A stretch of 60,202 bases of DNA from Rhodococcus phenolicus (lineage in GTDB: Bacteria; Actinomycetota; Actinomycetes; Mycobacteriales; Mycobacteriaceae), in assembly GCF_001646785.1 (NCBI RefSeq), contig NZ_LRRH01000092.1:1-60202 (forward strand), written 5' to 3'. Positions 35,806-43,955 of this stretch are shown in pieces; position 1 is the first letter of the stretch; every line of letters begins with the position of its first letter. A program made the translations under genes and the position numbers. The notes beneath the pieces are model-generated. The model was given only the letters and a program-made list of their open reading frames with translations. It had not been told where the DNA came from and searched no databases.

Positions 35806-36762
35806 TCAGAACACCCCCGGGATCGCGCGAACCGTGCCGACCCGCACACCTCCGCCGAGCACCGGCTGCGATGCGAGGGTCGCGTGTTCCTCGGACCAGT
35901 CGACGCCGAGCCGGTGCAGCAGGGCCGCGGTCAGCGGCAACCGGGCACGTTCGTGACCGTCGTCGATCTTGAACGCGAAGGCGGTCCCGTCCGGCAGCGC
36001 ACCCGCGTGGATGCCGTCGGCGCCGGCCTTGCACATCAGGCCCGGGACCGCGGTCATCAGCCGATCGTCGTCCTTGCCGGTCCCGGAGACGAGGAACGGG
36101 TGGGCACGCAGGGCGTCGGCGACCGCCCGCTCCGGGGTGTCGGGGGCGGCGGTGACGAGCCGCGAGTACGCGGTCGCGAGGTTGAACAAGGGCAGCGGCA
36201 CGATCGGCAGGCCGCAGCCGTCGATACCGAGCTCGGCGTCCTCGACGTCGCCGGCCAGGTCCAGGACGGTGTCGACGACGGCCTGCTGCAGCGGATGGGC
36301 GGGGTCGAGGTAGCTGCGCGTGTCCCAGTCGTTGGCGGCGCACGCGGCGAGCATCGCGGCGTGCTTGCCGGAGCAGTTCATGTACACCGTGCGCGGCGGC
36401 CGCCCCGATGCCAGGACCTCCGCGCGGGCCAGCTCGTTGCCGGGCAGGTCCGCCGGGCACTGCAGATCGGTCTCGTCGAAGCCGTACTCGTCGAGCAGAT
36501 CCTCGACGAGCTCGACGTGCTCGGACTCGCCTTCGTGCGACGCCGTCGCGATGGCCAGCTCGGCGGTCGTGCGGGGGACGAAGCCGTGCCGCAGCAGCGC
36601 GGTCGCCTGCAACGGCTTGTTCGACGATCGCGGGTAGACGGGGGTGTGGACCTCACCCAGCGAGATCAGGACCTCGCCGCGCGGATCCAGGACTATCAGG
36701 GAGCCGCGGTGCACGCACTCGCGGAACCCCGATCGCACCACCTCCACCAGTTCGACGCTCAC
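35806..36762 (-). CDS. L-asparaginase II-type amidohydrolase
   Basis: Asparaginase family protein (PF06089 type) of 318 aa. It has VVRSGFRECVHRGSLIVLD, YPRSSNKPLQATALL, TASHEGESEHVELVE and MNCSGKHAAMLAACAANDWD, all family signatures. The enzyme hydrolyses asparagine to aspartate and ammonia; it is predicted cytoplasmic, with no signal peptide. The ATG overlaps the MOSC gene stop (ATGA), so it is the last gene of a YgfZ-MOSC-asparaginase operon. Confidence 0.9.
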   Translation of the reverse strand: MSVELVEVVRSGFRECVHRGSLIVLDPRGEVLISLGEVHTPVYPRSSNKPLQATALLRHGFVPRTTAELAIATASHEGESEHVELVEDLLDEYGFDETDLQCPADLPGNELARAEVLASGRPPRTVYMNCSGKHAAMLAACAANDWDTRSYLDPAHPLQQAVVDTVLDLAGDVEDAELGIDGCGLPIVPLPLFNLATAYSRLVTAAPDTPERAVADALRAHPFLVSGTGKDDDRLMTAVPGLMCKAGADGIHAGALPDGTAFAFKIDDGHERARLPLTAALLHRLGVDWSEEHATLASQPVLGGGVRVGTVRAIPGVF

Positions 36763-37436
36763 TTCGCCCCCTGCACCTGTCGTTTCGCGAGCCGCCGGCG
36801 AACCTTCTCGACGACGGTCGGCGACAGATCGTCCTGCTGTTCGAGCAGCAGCGCGAGCCGGTCCGGGTCGCGCCCGGTGAACATATCCCGGACGGTGACG
36901 CCGTGCTCGGGAACCGACACCACCCGGATCTCGTCGCCCTCGGCGATCGGGCCCTCGGTGACGACCTTCAGGTACGCGCCGGTGTCACCGCGCTCGGTGA
37001 AGCGCTTGACCCAGCCCGGCTCGGCCGCCCACACCCCGAAGGTGCCGCACGGGGTGCGGGGCTCGGTCACCTCGAGCACCAGACCCGCGGTGCCGATCCG
37101 CCACCGCTCACCGATCACCGCGTCCGTCGTCCGGATGCCGCTCAACCGCAGGTTCTCGCCGAACCAGCCGCTGGACAGGTCCCGGCCGAGCTCGGCCGCC
37201 CAGCGCTGCGCCTCGTCCTCGCCGTAGACGTAGACGGCCTTGTGACGGCCACCGTGGTACTCGGTGTCGCACTGGCGGTCGCCGGTGAGGCCGAGAGCGT
37301 GCACGTGCACCGGGCCGGTCACCGGACGCTTGTCGATGGCCGTGCGCGGAACCCGGCGGGTGCCGCTGTCCCGGATCGCGTGGACCACGCACACCGCGTC
37401 CACCCGGCCGAGCCGGGCGGTGTCCGGCGCGGTCAC
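36759..37436 (-). CDS. MOSC domain-containing protein (YiiM-like)
   Basis: Protein of 225 aa with the MOSC (molybdenum cofactor sulfurase C-terminal) fold. LGLTGDRQCDTEYHGGRHKAVYVYG (shown as LGLTGDRQCDTE and YHGGRHKAVYVYG) and the active-site Cys in EPRTPCGTFG are diagnostic. A C-terminal extension ends VEKVRRRLAKRQ. Relatives carry sulfur to, or reduce N-hydroxylated compounds with, molybdenum cofactor. GTG at 37436 overlaps the YgfZ gene stop (GTGA). Confidence 0.9.
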   Translation of the reverse strand: MTAPDTARLGRVDAVCVVHAIRDSGTRRVPRTAIDKRPVTGPVHVHALGLTGDRQCDTEYHGGRHKAVYVYGEDEAQRWAAELGRDLSSGWFGENLRLSGIRTTDAVIGERWRIGTAGLVLEVTEPRTPCGTFGVWAAEPGWVKRFTERGDTGAYLKVVTEGPIAEGDEIRVVSVPEHGVTVRDMFTGRDPDRLALLLEQQDDLSPTVVEKVRRRLAKRQVQGAK

Positions 37437-38563
37437 CGGCCGCGCAGCCGCTCGACGGCCAGGCGGCCCGCCTGGATTCCGCTGTCGTCCGGCACGGAAT
37501 CGGCGTCGATCGCGGCGGCGCACGGCCCCGCGACCAACGCCGTTCCGGCGGGAACGTTGCGTTTGATCAGGGCGAGCGCGATCGGTCCGAGCTCGTGGTG
37601 GTCGACGACGGTGCCCAGACGGCCCACGGTCCGGCCGTCCGCGGTCACCGGATCTCCGGGTTCGGGGCGGCCGTCGGCGGAACCGTCGAGGTGCAACAGC
37701 ACCAGCTGCCGCGGCGGCTTCCCGAGGTTCTCCACCCGGGCGACCGTCTCCTGGCCGCGATAGCAGCCCTTGTCGAGGTGCACGGCGCCGAAACGGTCGG
37801 GAGCGCCGATCCAGCGCGCCTCGTGCGGGATGGTGCGCTCGTCGGTGTCGAGTCCGATGCGGGGTCGCACGGCCTCGACGCGCAGGGCCTCGAAGGCCCA
37901 CGTGCCTGCGGGGCGGGCGCCGGCGGCGGTGAGAGCCCCGAACACGTCGGTGAGCTTCTCCCGCGGTACCAGCAGGTCGTACGAATGGGCGGTCGGCCAC
38001 GGCATGCGTCGCACGAAACCGCCGCCGGGCAGCGCGACCGCGGCGTACGGCTCGGACGGCAGCGCGTCGAGCCCGAGAGCCGCGAGGATGCGGGGGTCGC
38101 CGGACTGCGGGCCCAGCAGGCTCAGCATCGCCATTTCGTTCCCGTCGCGCGGTTCGGCCGCGGCCCAGAACACCATCTTGGTGAGGAACGCCAGCAGGTC
38201 CGGTCCGCGCGCGGGTTCGGTGTCGATCCAGGTGACGCCGTCGAGGTCGGTCTGCACGAAGTGGTGCTCGATGCGCCCGTTGGCGTCCAGGCTGAGGTTC
38301 TCGGCCGAGGTGCCGTCGGGCAGTGCCGCGACGTGCTGACTCGAGATCGTGTGCAGCCACGAGAGCCGTTCCTTGCCGGAGATCGCGACGATGAACCGCG
38401 TCGACCGGTCGATCACCGCGACTCCGAGCGTCGCGGCGCGCTGTTCACCGAGGGGATCGCCGTGGTGCCAGGGCAGTCCGGCATCGGGTGTGCCCGGAGG
38501 TGCGGCAACGGCGTCGGGGAGCGCGAGAAGTGGGCTTTCGGTCACGTTCGGAAACTCGGCCAC
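37433..38563 (-). CDS. ygfZ: Folate-binding protein YgfZ (GcvT-like), Rv0811c-like
   Basis: Tetrahydrofolate-binding protein of 376 aa that helps iron-sulfur enzymes mature or be repaired. The signature KGCYRGQETVAR is present, with IDRSTRFIVAISGKERLSWLH near the N-terminus and GVLWxD-like VTWIDTEPARG. It starts a three-gene overlapping operon and is divergent from the aminodeoxychorismate lyase gene by 55 bp. The folate link between these two divergent genes is notable. Confidence 0.88.
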   Translation of the reverse strand: MAEFPNVTESPLLALPDAVAAPPGTPDAGLPWHHGDPLGEQRAATLGVAVIDRSTRFIVAISGKERLSWLHTISSQHVAALPDGTSAENLSLDANGRIEHHFVQTDLDGVTWIDTEPARGPDLLAFLTKMVFWAAAEPRDGNEMAMLSLLGPQSGDPRILAALGLDALPSEPYAAVALPGGGFVRRMPWPTAHSYDLLVPREKLTDVFGALTAAGARPAGTWAFEALRVEAVRPRIGLDTDERTIPHEARWIGAPDRFGAVHLDKGCYRGQETVARVENLGKPPRQLVLLHLDGSADGRPEPGDPVTADGRTVGRLGTVVDHHELGPIALALIKRNVPAGTALVAGPCAAAIDADSVPDDSGIQAGRLAVERLRGR

Positions 38564-38618
38564 GACACCAGTCTATGGGGAAGCCGGTCCTGCACCGCCA
38601 ATGGATATTGTGGGCGCC

Positions 38619-39473
38619 ATGGCTGATCGGGTGCTGGTGACGCTGGACGGCGAGGTGCGGGACGCGGAGGCGCCACTGCTCCACGCCGACGATTTCGGGG
38701 TGCTGCGCGGGGACGGCGTGTTCGAGACGTTGCTGGTGCGGGACGGGCGGGCACGGACGGTCGAACTGCATCTGGGCCGGATGGCCGCCTCCGCCGAGGC
38801 CGCGGGTCTGCCCGAACCCGATCGCGACGACTGGCGGCTGGCGATCGAGATGGCCGTCGAGCACTGGGGTGCGGACCGCGAGGGTGCGCTGCGGCTGGTG
38901 TACACCCGAGGGCGCGAGGCGGGTAGCGATCCGACCGCGTTCCTGCTGGTCACCCCGGTTGCGGAGCGGGTCGGCGTGGCACGGCGCGACGGTGTGTCCG
39001 TGGTGACCCTCGAACGCGGCTTCTCGGTGGATCTGGCGGCGAAGGCGCCCTGGCAGCTTCTCGGCGCGAAGACACTGTCGTACGCGACGAACATGGCGGC
39101 GCTGCGGCACGCGGAGTCGCTCGGTGCGGACGACGTGATCTTCCTCAGCAGCGAGGGATGCGTGCTCGAGGGTCCGCGTTCGACGGTGGTGATCGCCCGG
39201 GGCCGGACGCTGCTGACACCGCCTCCGGCGCACGGGATCCTGCCGGGAACCACGCAGCAGGCGCTGTTCGAGGTCGCCGAGCAGCGTGATTTCACCGCGC
39301 GGTACGAGACGTTGCGGCCGGCCGATCTGATCGTCGCCGACGGTGTGTGGCTGGTGTCGAGTGTCGCGCTCGCGGCGCGGGTGCACACGCTCGACGGGCA
39401 TCCGCTGAACGGGCGGACCCTGGTCGGTGAGGTCGAGGAGCTCGTCGACCTGGCGGTCGACACCGTCGAGTAG
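38619..39473 (+). CDS. pabC: Aminodeoxychorismate lyase (PabC-like, class IV PLP enzyme)
   Basis: Class IV aminotransferase-fold protein of 284 aa, predicted to release pyruvate from 4-amino-4-deoxychorismate giving p-aminobenzoate for folate. LHADDFGVLRGDGVFETLL is the family start, LGAKTLSYATNMAALR and EGCVLEGPRSTVVIARG carry PLP-site residues, and HGILPGTTQQALFEVA follows. ATG at 38619 is chosen because TATTGT (38605-38610) is a TANNNT -10 placed for leaderless initiation; ATG at 38601 is an alternative. A branched-chain or D-amino acid aminotransferase is the other possibility. Confidence 0.87.
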   Translation: MADRVLVTLDGEVRDAEAPLLHADDFGVLRGDGVFETLLVRDGRARTVELHLGRMAASAEAAGLPEPDRDDWRLAIEMAVEHWGADREGALRLVYTRGREAGSDPTAFLLVTPVAERVGVARRDGVSVVTLERGFSVDLAAKAPWQLLGAKTLSYATNMAALRHAESLGADDVIFLSSEGCVLEGPRSTVVIARGRTLLTPPPAHGILPGTTQQALFEVAEQRDFTARYETLRPADLIVADGVWLVSSVALAARVHTLDGHPLNGRTLVGEVEELVDLAVDTVE

Positions 39474-39567
39474 GGGAGCGGGCCGCGCGGTTCCGGTGAG
39501 TGATTCGTCGACCGCCCGACCCGGACTGTGTTTGTGGACACCGAGTCCGCATCCTGCGGGAATTATC

Positions 39568-39584
39568 TACTACATTTTGTAGTA
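39568..39584. promoter_or_regulatory. Palindromic operator upstream of cydA
   Basis: TACTACATTTTGTAGTA is a perfect 7-bp inverted repeat with a 3-bp centre, inside an AT-rich island 115 bp before cydA. Its TACA...TGTA core resembles BlaI/CopY/MecI-family operators; the cognate regulator is not in the window. Confidence 0.6.
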
Positions 39585-39699
39585 ACACCGGATCGTCCGC
39601 GCGTGCCCCGCGTGGTCGCTACGTTGTGCACAGGATTCGGGTGTGCCTGCCCACGACCCGGATTCGGCGATTGTTCCTGGGCGTCACCACGGAGTTGCC

Positions 39700-41196
39700 A
39701 TGGATGTGTTGGACCTGTCCCGGTGGCAGTTCGGCATCACCACCGTCTATCACTTCATTCTCGTCCCGCTGACCATCGGCCTGGCGCCGATGATCGCGAT
39801 CATGCAGACGATGTGGGTGGTCACCAAGAAGGACCACTGGTATCGCCTCACGAAGTTCTTCGGGAAGCTGTTCCTCATCAACTTCGCGCTGGGCGTCGCC
39901 ACCGGCATCGTCCAGGAATTCCAGTTCGGTATGAACTGGAGCGAGTACTCCCGGTTCGTCGGTGACGTCTTCGGCGCACCTCTGGCCCTCGAAGGCCTCG
40001 TCGCGTTCTTCCTCGAATCCACGTTCCTCGGCCTGTGGATCTTCGGCTGGACCCGGCTTCCGAAACTGCTCCATCTCGCGACGATCTGGCTGGTCGCGAT
40101 CGGCGTGAACGCCTCGGCGTTCTTCATCATCGCCGCGAACTCGTTCATGCAGCATCCCGTCGGCGCGGTCTACAACCCCGACACCGGGCGTGCCGAACTC
40201 ACCAGCATCTGGACACTGCTCACCAACAACACGGCCCTGGCCGCGTTCCCGCACGCCGTCGCAGGTGCCTTCCTCACCGCGGGCACGTTCGTCGCGGGTA
40301 TCGGCGGCTGGTGGATGGTCCGCAACATGCGGCGTGCGAAGGAGGCGACCGACACGGCCGAGGCCGAGCGCTTCGAAAGCGAAGCCCGGACGGTGTTCCG
40401 GCCCGGTACCCGCCTCGGCCTGCTCGTGATGATGATCGCCGGCGTCGCCGTGATCTTCACCGGCGACATCCAGGCCAAGCTCATGTTCCAGCAGCAGCCC
40501 ATGAAGATGGCGTCCGCGGAATCCCTGTGCCACACCGAAGTCGACCCGGACTTCTCGATCCTCACGATCGGGACCCACAACGACTGCGACGGTGTCATCC
40601 ACCTCATCGAGGTTCCGTTCATCCTGCCCTACCTCGCCGAGGGGCAGTTCACCGGTGTCGAACTGCAGGGTGTGGAGGACCTGCAGGCGCAGTACGAGGA
40701 GCAGTTCGGTCCCGGCAACTACCGGCCCAACCTGTTCGTGACGTACTGGTCGTTCCGGGCCATGATCGGCCTCGGCGCCGGCTCGCTGGCGCTCGCCCTC
40801 GCCGGACTGTGGGTCACTCGCGGCGGACGCGTTCCCGATCAGAAATGGTTCGGCCGGCTCGCGCTCATCGCCATCCCGACACCCTTCCTGGCCAACAGTG
40901 CCGGCTGGATCTTCACCGAGATGGGTCGCCAGCCCTGGGTCGTGCACCCCAACCCGACCGGCGTCGACATGATCCGGCTGACCGTCGACCAGGGCGTCTC
41001 CGATCACTCCAGCGCCACGGTGATCACCTCGCTGGTCGCGTTCACCCTCGTGTACGCGGCGCTGGGTGTGGTGTGGTTCTGGCTGATCCGCCGCTACACG
41101 ATCGAAGGACCTCTGCCGCACGACGCACACCCGCCGGGCGAGCACGACGAGCCTGACGACGACGGCCGGCCCAAGCAACTGTCCTTCGCGTACTAG
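39700..41196 (+). CDS. cydA: Cytochrome bd ubiquinol/menaquinol oxidase subunit I
   Basis: Heme-bearing subunit of the high-affinity terminal oxidase, 498 aa with nine expected TM helices. LDLSRWQFGITTVYHFILVPL (shown as LDLSRWQFGITT and VYHFILVPL) holds the heme b595 His. The GRQPW motif is in FTEMGRQPWVVHP, and the Q-loop is short. Membrane quinol oxidase conferring growth at low oxygen and resistance to NO and cyanide. ATG at 39700 follows GGAG; the extra upstream codons lack TM content. First gene of cydABDC. Confidence 0.96.
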   Translation: MDVLDLSRWQFGITTVYHFILVPLTIGLAPMIAIMQTMWVVTKKDHWYRLTKFFGKLFLINFALGVATGIVQEFQFGMNWSEYSRFVGDVFGAPLALEGLVAFFLESTFLGLWIFGWTRLPKLLHLATIWLVAIGVNASAFFIIAANSFMQHPVGAVYNPDTGRAELTSIWTLLTNNTALAAFPHAVAGAFLTAGTFVAGIGGWWMVRNMRRAKEATDTAEAERFESEARTVFRPGTRLGLLVMMIAGVAVIFTGDIQAKLMFQQQPMKMASAESLCHTEVDPDFSILTIGTHNDCDGVIHLIEVPFILPYLAEGQFTGVELQGVEDLQAQYEEQFGPGNYRPNLFVTYWSFRAMIGLGAGSLALALAGLWVTRGGRVPDQKWFGRLALIAIPTPFLANSAGWIFTEMGRQPWVVHPNPTGVDMIRLTVDQGVSDHSSATVITSLVAFTLVYAALGVVWFWLIRRYTIEGPLPHDAHPPGEHDEPDDDGRPKQLSFAY

Positions 41197-41208
41197 GAGA
41201 GCACGATC

Positions 41209-42252
41209 ATGGGACTTCAAGAACTCTGGTTCGTCCTCATCGCGGTGCTGTTCACCGGGTACTTCGTGCTCGAGGGCTTCGATTTCGGCGTCGGCATGCT
41301 CATGCCCGTCCTCGGCCGGGGCAGGGACGCCGTCGCCGACACCCGGCGCCGGGTGCTGCTCAACACGATCGGTCCGGTCTGGGACGGCAACGAGGTGTGG
41401 CTGCTCACCGCGGGCGGCGCGTTGTTCGCGGCCTTCCCCGAGTGGTACGCCACGTTGTTCTCCGGCTTCTACCTGCCGCTGCTGCTGATCCTGCTCGCCC
41501 TCATCGTGCGGGTCTGCGCGATCGAATACCGCGGCAAGATCGACGATCCCACCTGGCGCCGCCGCTGGGATCTCGGCATCATCGTCGGTTCCTGGGTGCC
41601 CGCGGTCCTGTGGGGCGTGGCGTTCGCGAACATCGTCCGCGGCGTCGCGATCGACGCGGACAAGCAGTACGTCGGCGGGTTCTTCGCCCTGCTCAACCCG
41701 TACGCGCTGCTCGGTGGTGCCACCACCGCACTCGTGTTCGCGTTGCACGGCGCGGTGTTCCTCGCGCTCAAGACCGGTGACGAGGTCCGCGGCGACGCGG
41801 TGAAGCTCGCCCACCGCCTGTCGATCCCCACGGTTCTGGTCGCAGGCGTGTTCGTGCTGTGGACGCAGCTGGCATACGGCAAGAACTGGACCTGGATCCT
41901 CGTGGGTGCCGCCGCGGCCGCGTTGCTCGCGGTCGTCGCGCTCACCCGGGTCGAGCGTGAAGGCTGGGCGTTCGTGTTCACGACCTTCGCGATCGTCGGC
42001 ACCGTCGTTCTGCTGTTCGGGTCGCTGTTCCCGAACGTCATGCCGTCGACGCTGAACGACGCGTGGTCGCTGACGATCCAGAACGCGTCGTCGAGCCCGT
42101 ACACCCTGAAGATCATGACGTGGGCCGCGGTGATCGTCACCCCCGTGGTCCTGGTCTACCAGGGATGGACGTACTGGGTGTTCCGCCAGCGCATTTCGAC
42201 CCAGCACATCCCGAAATCGATCGGGCTGCCGCTCGGAGCGGGCCGGTCGTGA
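41209..42252 (+). CDS. cydB: Cytochrome bd oxidase subunit II
   Basis: Second membrane subunit, 347 aa with eight TM helices. MGLQELWFVLIAVLFTGYFV, then LEGFDFGVGMLMPVLG, and the family motif NTIGPVWDGNEVWLLTAGGALFAAFP (given in parts: NTIGPVWDGNEVW, LLTAGGALFAAFP) identify CydB. It starts 12 bp after cydA and overlaps cydD by 4 bp (GTGA). Confidence 0.97.
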   Translation: MGLQELWFVLIAVLFTGYFVLEGFDFGVGMLMPVLGRGRDAVADTRRRVLLNTIGPVWDGNEVWLLTAGGALFAAFPEWYATLFSGFYLPLLLILLALIVRVCAIEYRGKIDDPTWRRRWDLGIIVGSWVPAVLWGVAFANIVRGVAIDADKQYVGGFFALLNPYALLGGATTALVFALHGAVFLALKTGDEVRGDAVKLAHRLSIPTVLVAGVFVLWTQLAYGKNWTWILVGAAAAALLAVVALTRVEREGWAFVFTTFAIVGTVVLLFGSLFPNVMPSTLNDAWSLTIQNASSSPYTLKIMTWAAVIVTPVVLVYQGWTYWVFRQRISTQHIPKSIGLPLGAGRS

Positions 42253-43955
42253 CCACCGCCGACGTCACCCCCGCGAACCGGCCCGATTCCGCGGAATCCG
42301 GTGCGCGGGGGCGCCGTCGCCCGATCGATCCGCGGCTGTGGCGATACTCGCAGTCCGCGCGCGGATATCTCGTCCTGTCCGTCCTCGCCGCGCTGATCGA
42401 CGTGGCCGCGATCGTGGTGTCCGCGTTGATGATCGGCCGGATTCTGGCGGGCGTGATCACCACCGATGCGCGCACCCTCGGTGACTGGCGCACCGACCTG
42501 CTCGTCCTCGCCGCCGCGATCACGATGCGCGTCACCACATCCTGGGTGCGCAGCCGTTACGCGCACCGTTCGGCGAGTCGCGTCGTCGCCGAACTCGAAC
42601 ACGAGGTGCTCGCCGCCGCGGCGGCATCGCCACCCCGGGAACTGGACCCGCGCCGCGACGAGATCGCCACCGTGCTCACCCGCGGTCTCGGCGGCCTCAC
42701 CGAATACCTCACCGGCTACGTGCCGGCCCTGCTGCTCGCGGTCGTCTCCACCCCGATCGTGCTCGTCGCGATCGCGACCCAGGACATCACGTCGGCGATC
42801 GTCGTCGCCGTCACGCTGCCGCTGATCCCGGTGTTCATGATCCTCATCGGCCTGCTCACCAAGGGTCGTGCCGACCGCAGCCTGCGCACGATGACCACGC
42901 TGTCCGCGCAACTGCTGGATCTGCTCGCGGGCCTGCCGACCCTGCGCGCACTCGGCCGCGAACAGGGACCTGCGGGACGCGTCCGCGACCTCGGCGACGA
43001 CCACCGCCACGCCACCATGTCGGCGCTGCGGATCGCGTTCCTGTCCGGATCCGTGCTCGAGTTCCTCGCGACCCTCTCGGTGGCGCTCGTCGCCGTCGGC
43101 ATCGGTCTGCGTCTGGTCGTCGGCGGGATGCCCCTCGAAGCCGGGATCGTCGCGTTGATACTCGCGCCCGAGGCGTATCTGCCGCTGCGCACCGTCGGCG
43201 CCAAGTTCCACGCCGCGGAGGACGGAATGGCCGCGGCGGAAAGAGCTTTCGCGATCCTCGATGCCGCGCCTCCGGCCGCGACCGCGACCGCGACCACCGC
43301 GTCGCTCGATGCTCGCGGTCGCGACCTCGTGCTCGACGGCATCTCCGTCGCCGGTCGCGACGGGTACGCCCCGCACGGTCTCGCGGCCGTGTGCCGCCCC
43401 GGCACGATCACCGCGCTCACCGGCGCGAACGGTGCCGGAAAATCCACCGCGTTGCTCGCGATCCTCGGCCTCACCGGACTCGCGAGCGGGCGTGTCCTGA
43501 TCGGCGCCGACGAAGTGCGCGGCACCGACGCGTGGTGGTCGCAGGTCGCGTGGTTGCCGCAGCGGCCCGTTCTGCTGCCCGGGACCCTGGCCGGCAATCT
43601 CGCGCTCACGGGCGTCGACGCCGCCGATCCGGAACTCGGAAATGTCTGTGCAGCAACAGGTTTCGACGAAGTCCTGAACGAACTGCCCCGGGGGTGGGAC
43701 ACCGAGGTCGGTGCCGGCGGAACCGGCCTGTCCCTCGGCCAGCGACAGCGGCTCGCGCTGACCCGCACCCTCGCGTCGCCCCGTCCCGTGCTGCTGCTCG
43801 ACGAACCCACCGCGCACCTCGACAGCGACACCGAGGCGACGGTCCTGGCGGCACTGCGCGAACGTGCCGACCGCGGCGCGACGGTCGTGATCGTCGCGCA
43901 CCGCCCCGCCCTCCTGGCCGCCGCCGACAGCGTCGTGGAGGTGACCGCAGGATGA
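42249..43955 (+). CDS. cydD: Heterodimeric ABC exporter subunit CydD
   Basis: ABC half-transporter of 568 aa needed for cytochrome bd assembly, exporting reductant (cysteine/thiol) to the periplasmic side. Six TM helices are followed by an ATPase with Walker A GANGAGKST, signature LSLGQRQR and Walker B VLLLDEPTAHLD. The GTG start overlaps cydB. In mycolate bacteria, which lack glutathione, the natural thiol cargo may be cysteine or a mycothiol-related compound; that is inference. Confidence 0.93.
   Translation: MTTADVTPANRPDSAESGARGRRRPIDPRLWRYSQSARGYLVLSVLAALIDVAAIVVSALMIGRILAGVITTDARTLGDWRTDLLVLAAAITMRVTTSWVRSRYAHRSASRVVAELEHEVLAAAAASPPRELDPRRDEIATVLTRGLGGLTEYLTGYVPALLLAVVSTPIVLVAIATQDITSAIVVAVTLPLIPVFMILIGLLTKGRADRSLRTMTTLSAQLLDLLAGLPTLRALGREQGPAGRVRDLGDDHRHATMSALRIAFLSGSVLEFLATLSVALVAVGIGLRLVVGGMPLEAGIVALILAPEAYLPLRTVGAKFHAAEDGMAAAERAFAILDAAPPAATATATTASLDARGRDLVLDGISVAGRDGYAPHGLAAVCRPGTITALTGANGAGKSTALLAILGLTGLASGRVLIGADEVRGTDAWWSQVAWLPQRPVLLPGTLAGNLALTGVDAADPELGNVCAATGFDEVLNELPRGWDTEVGAGGTGLSLGQRQRLALTRTLASPRPVLLLDEPTAHLDSDTEATVLAALRERADRGATVVIVAHRPALLAAADSVVEVTAG

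Noticed and set aside
39619-42207. 862-codon frame opposite cydA and cydB
   Set aside because: Spans two real genes in antisense; charged, repetitive composition with no domain.
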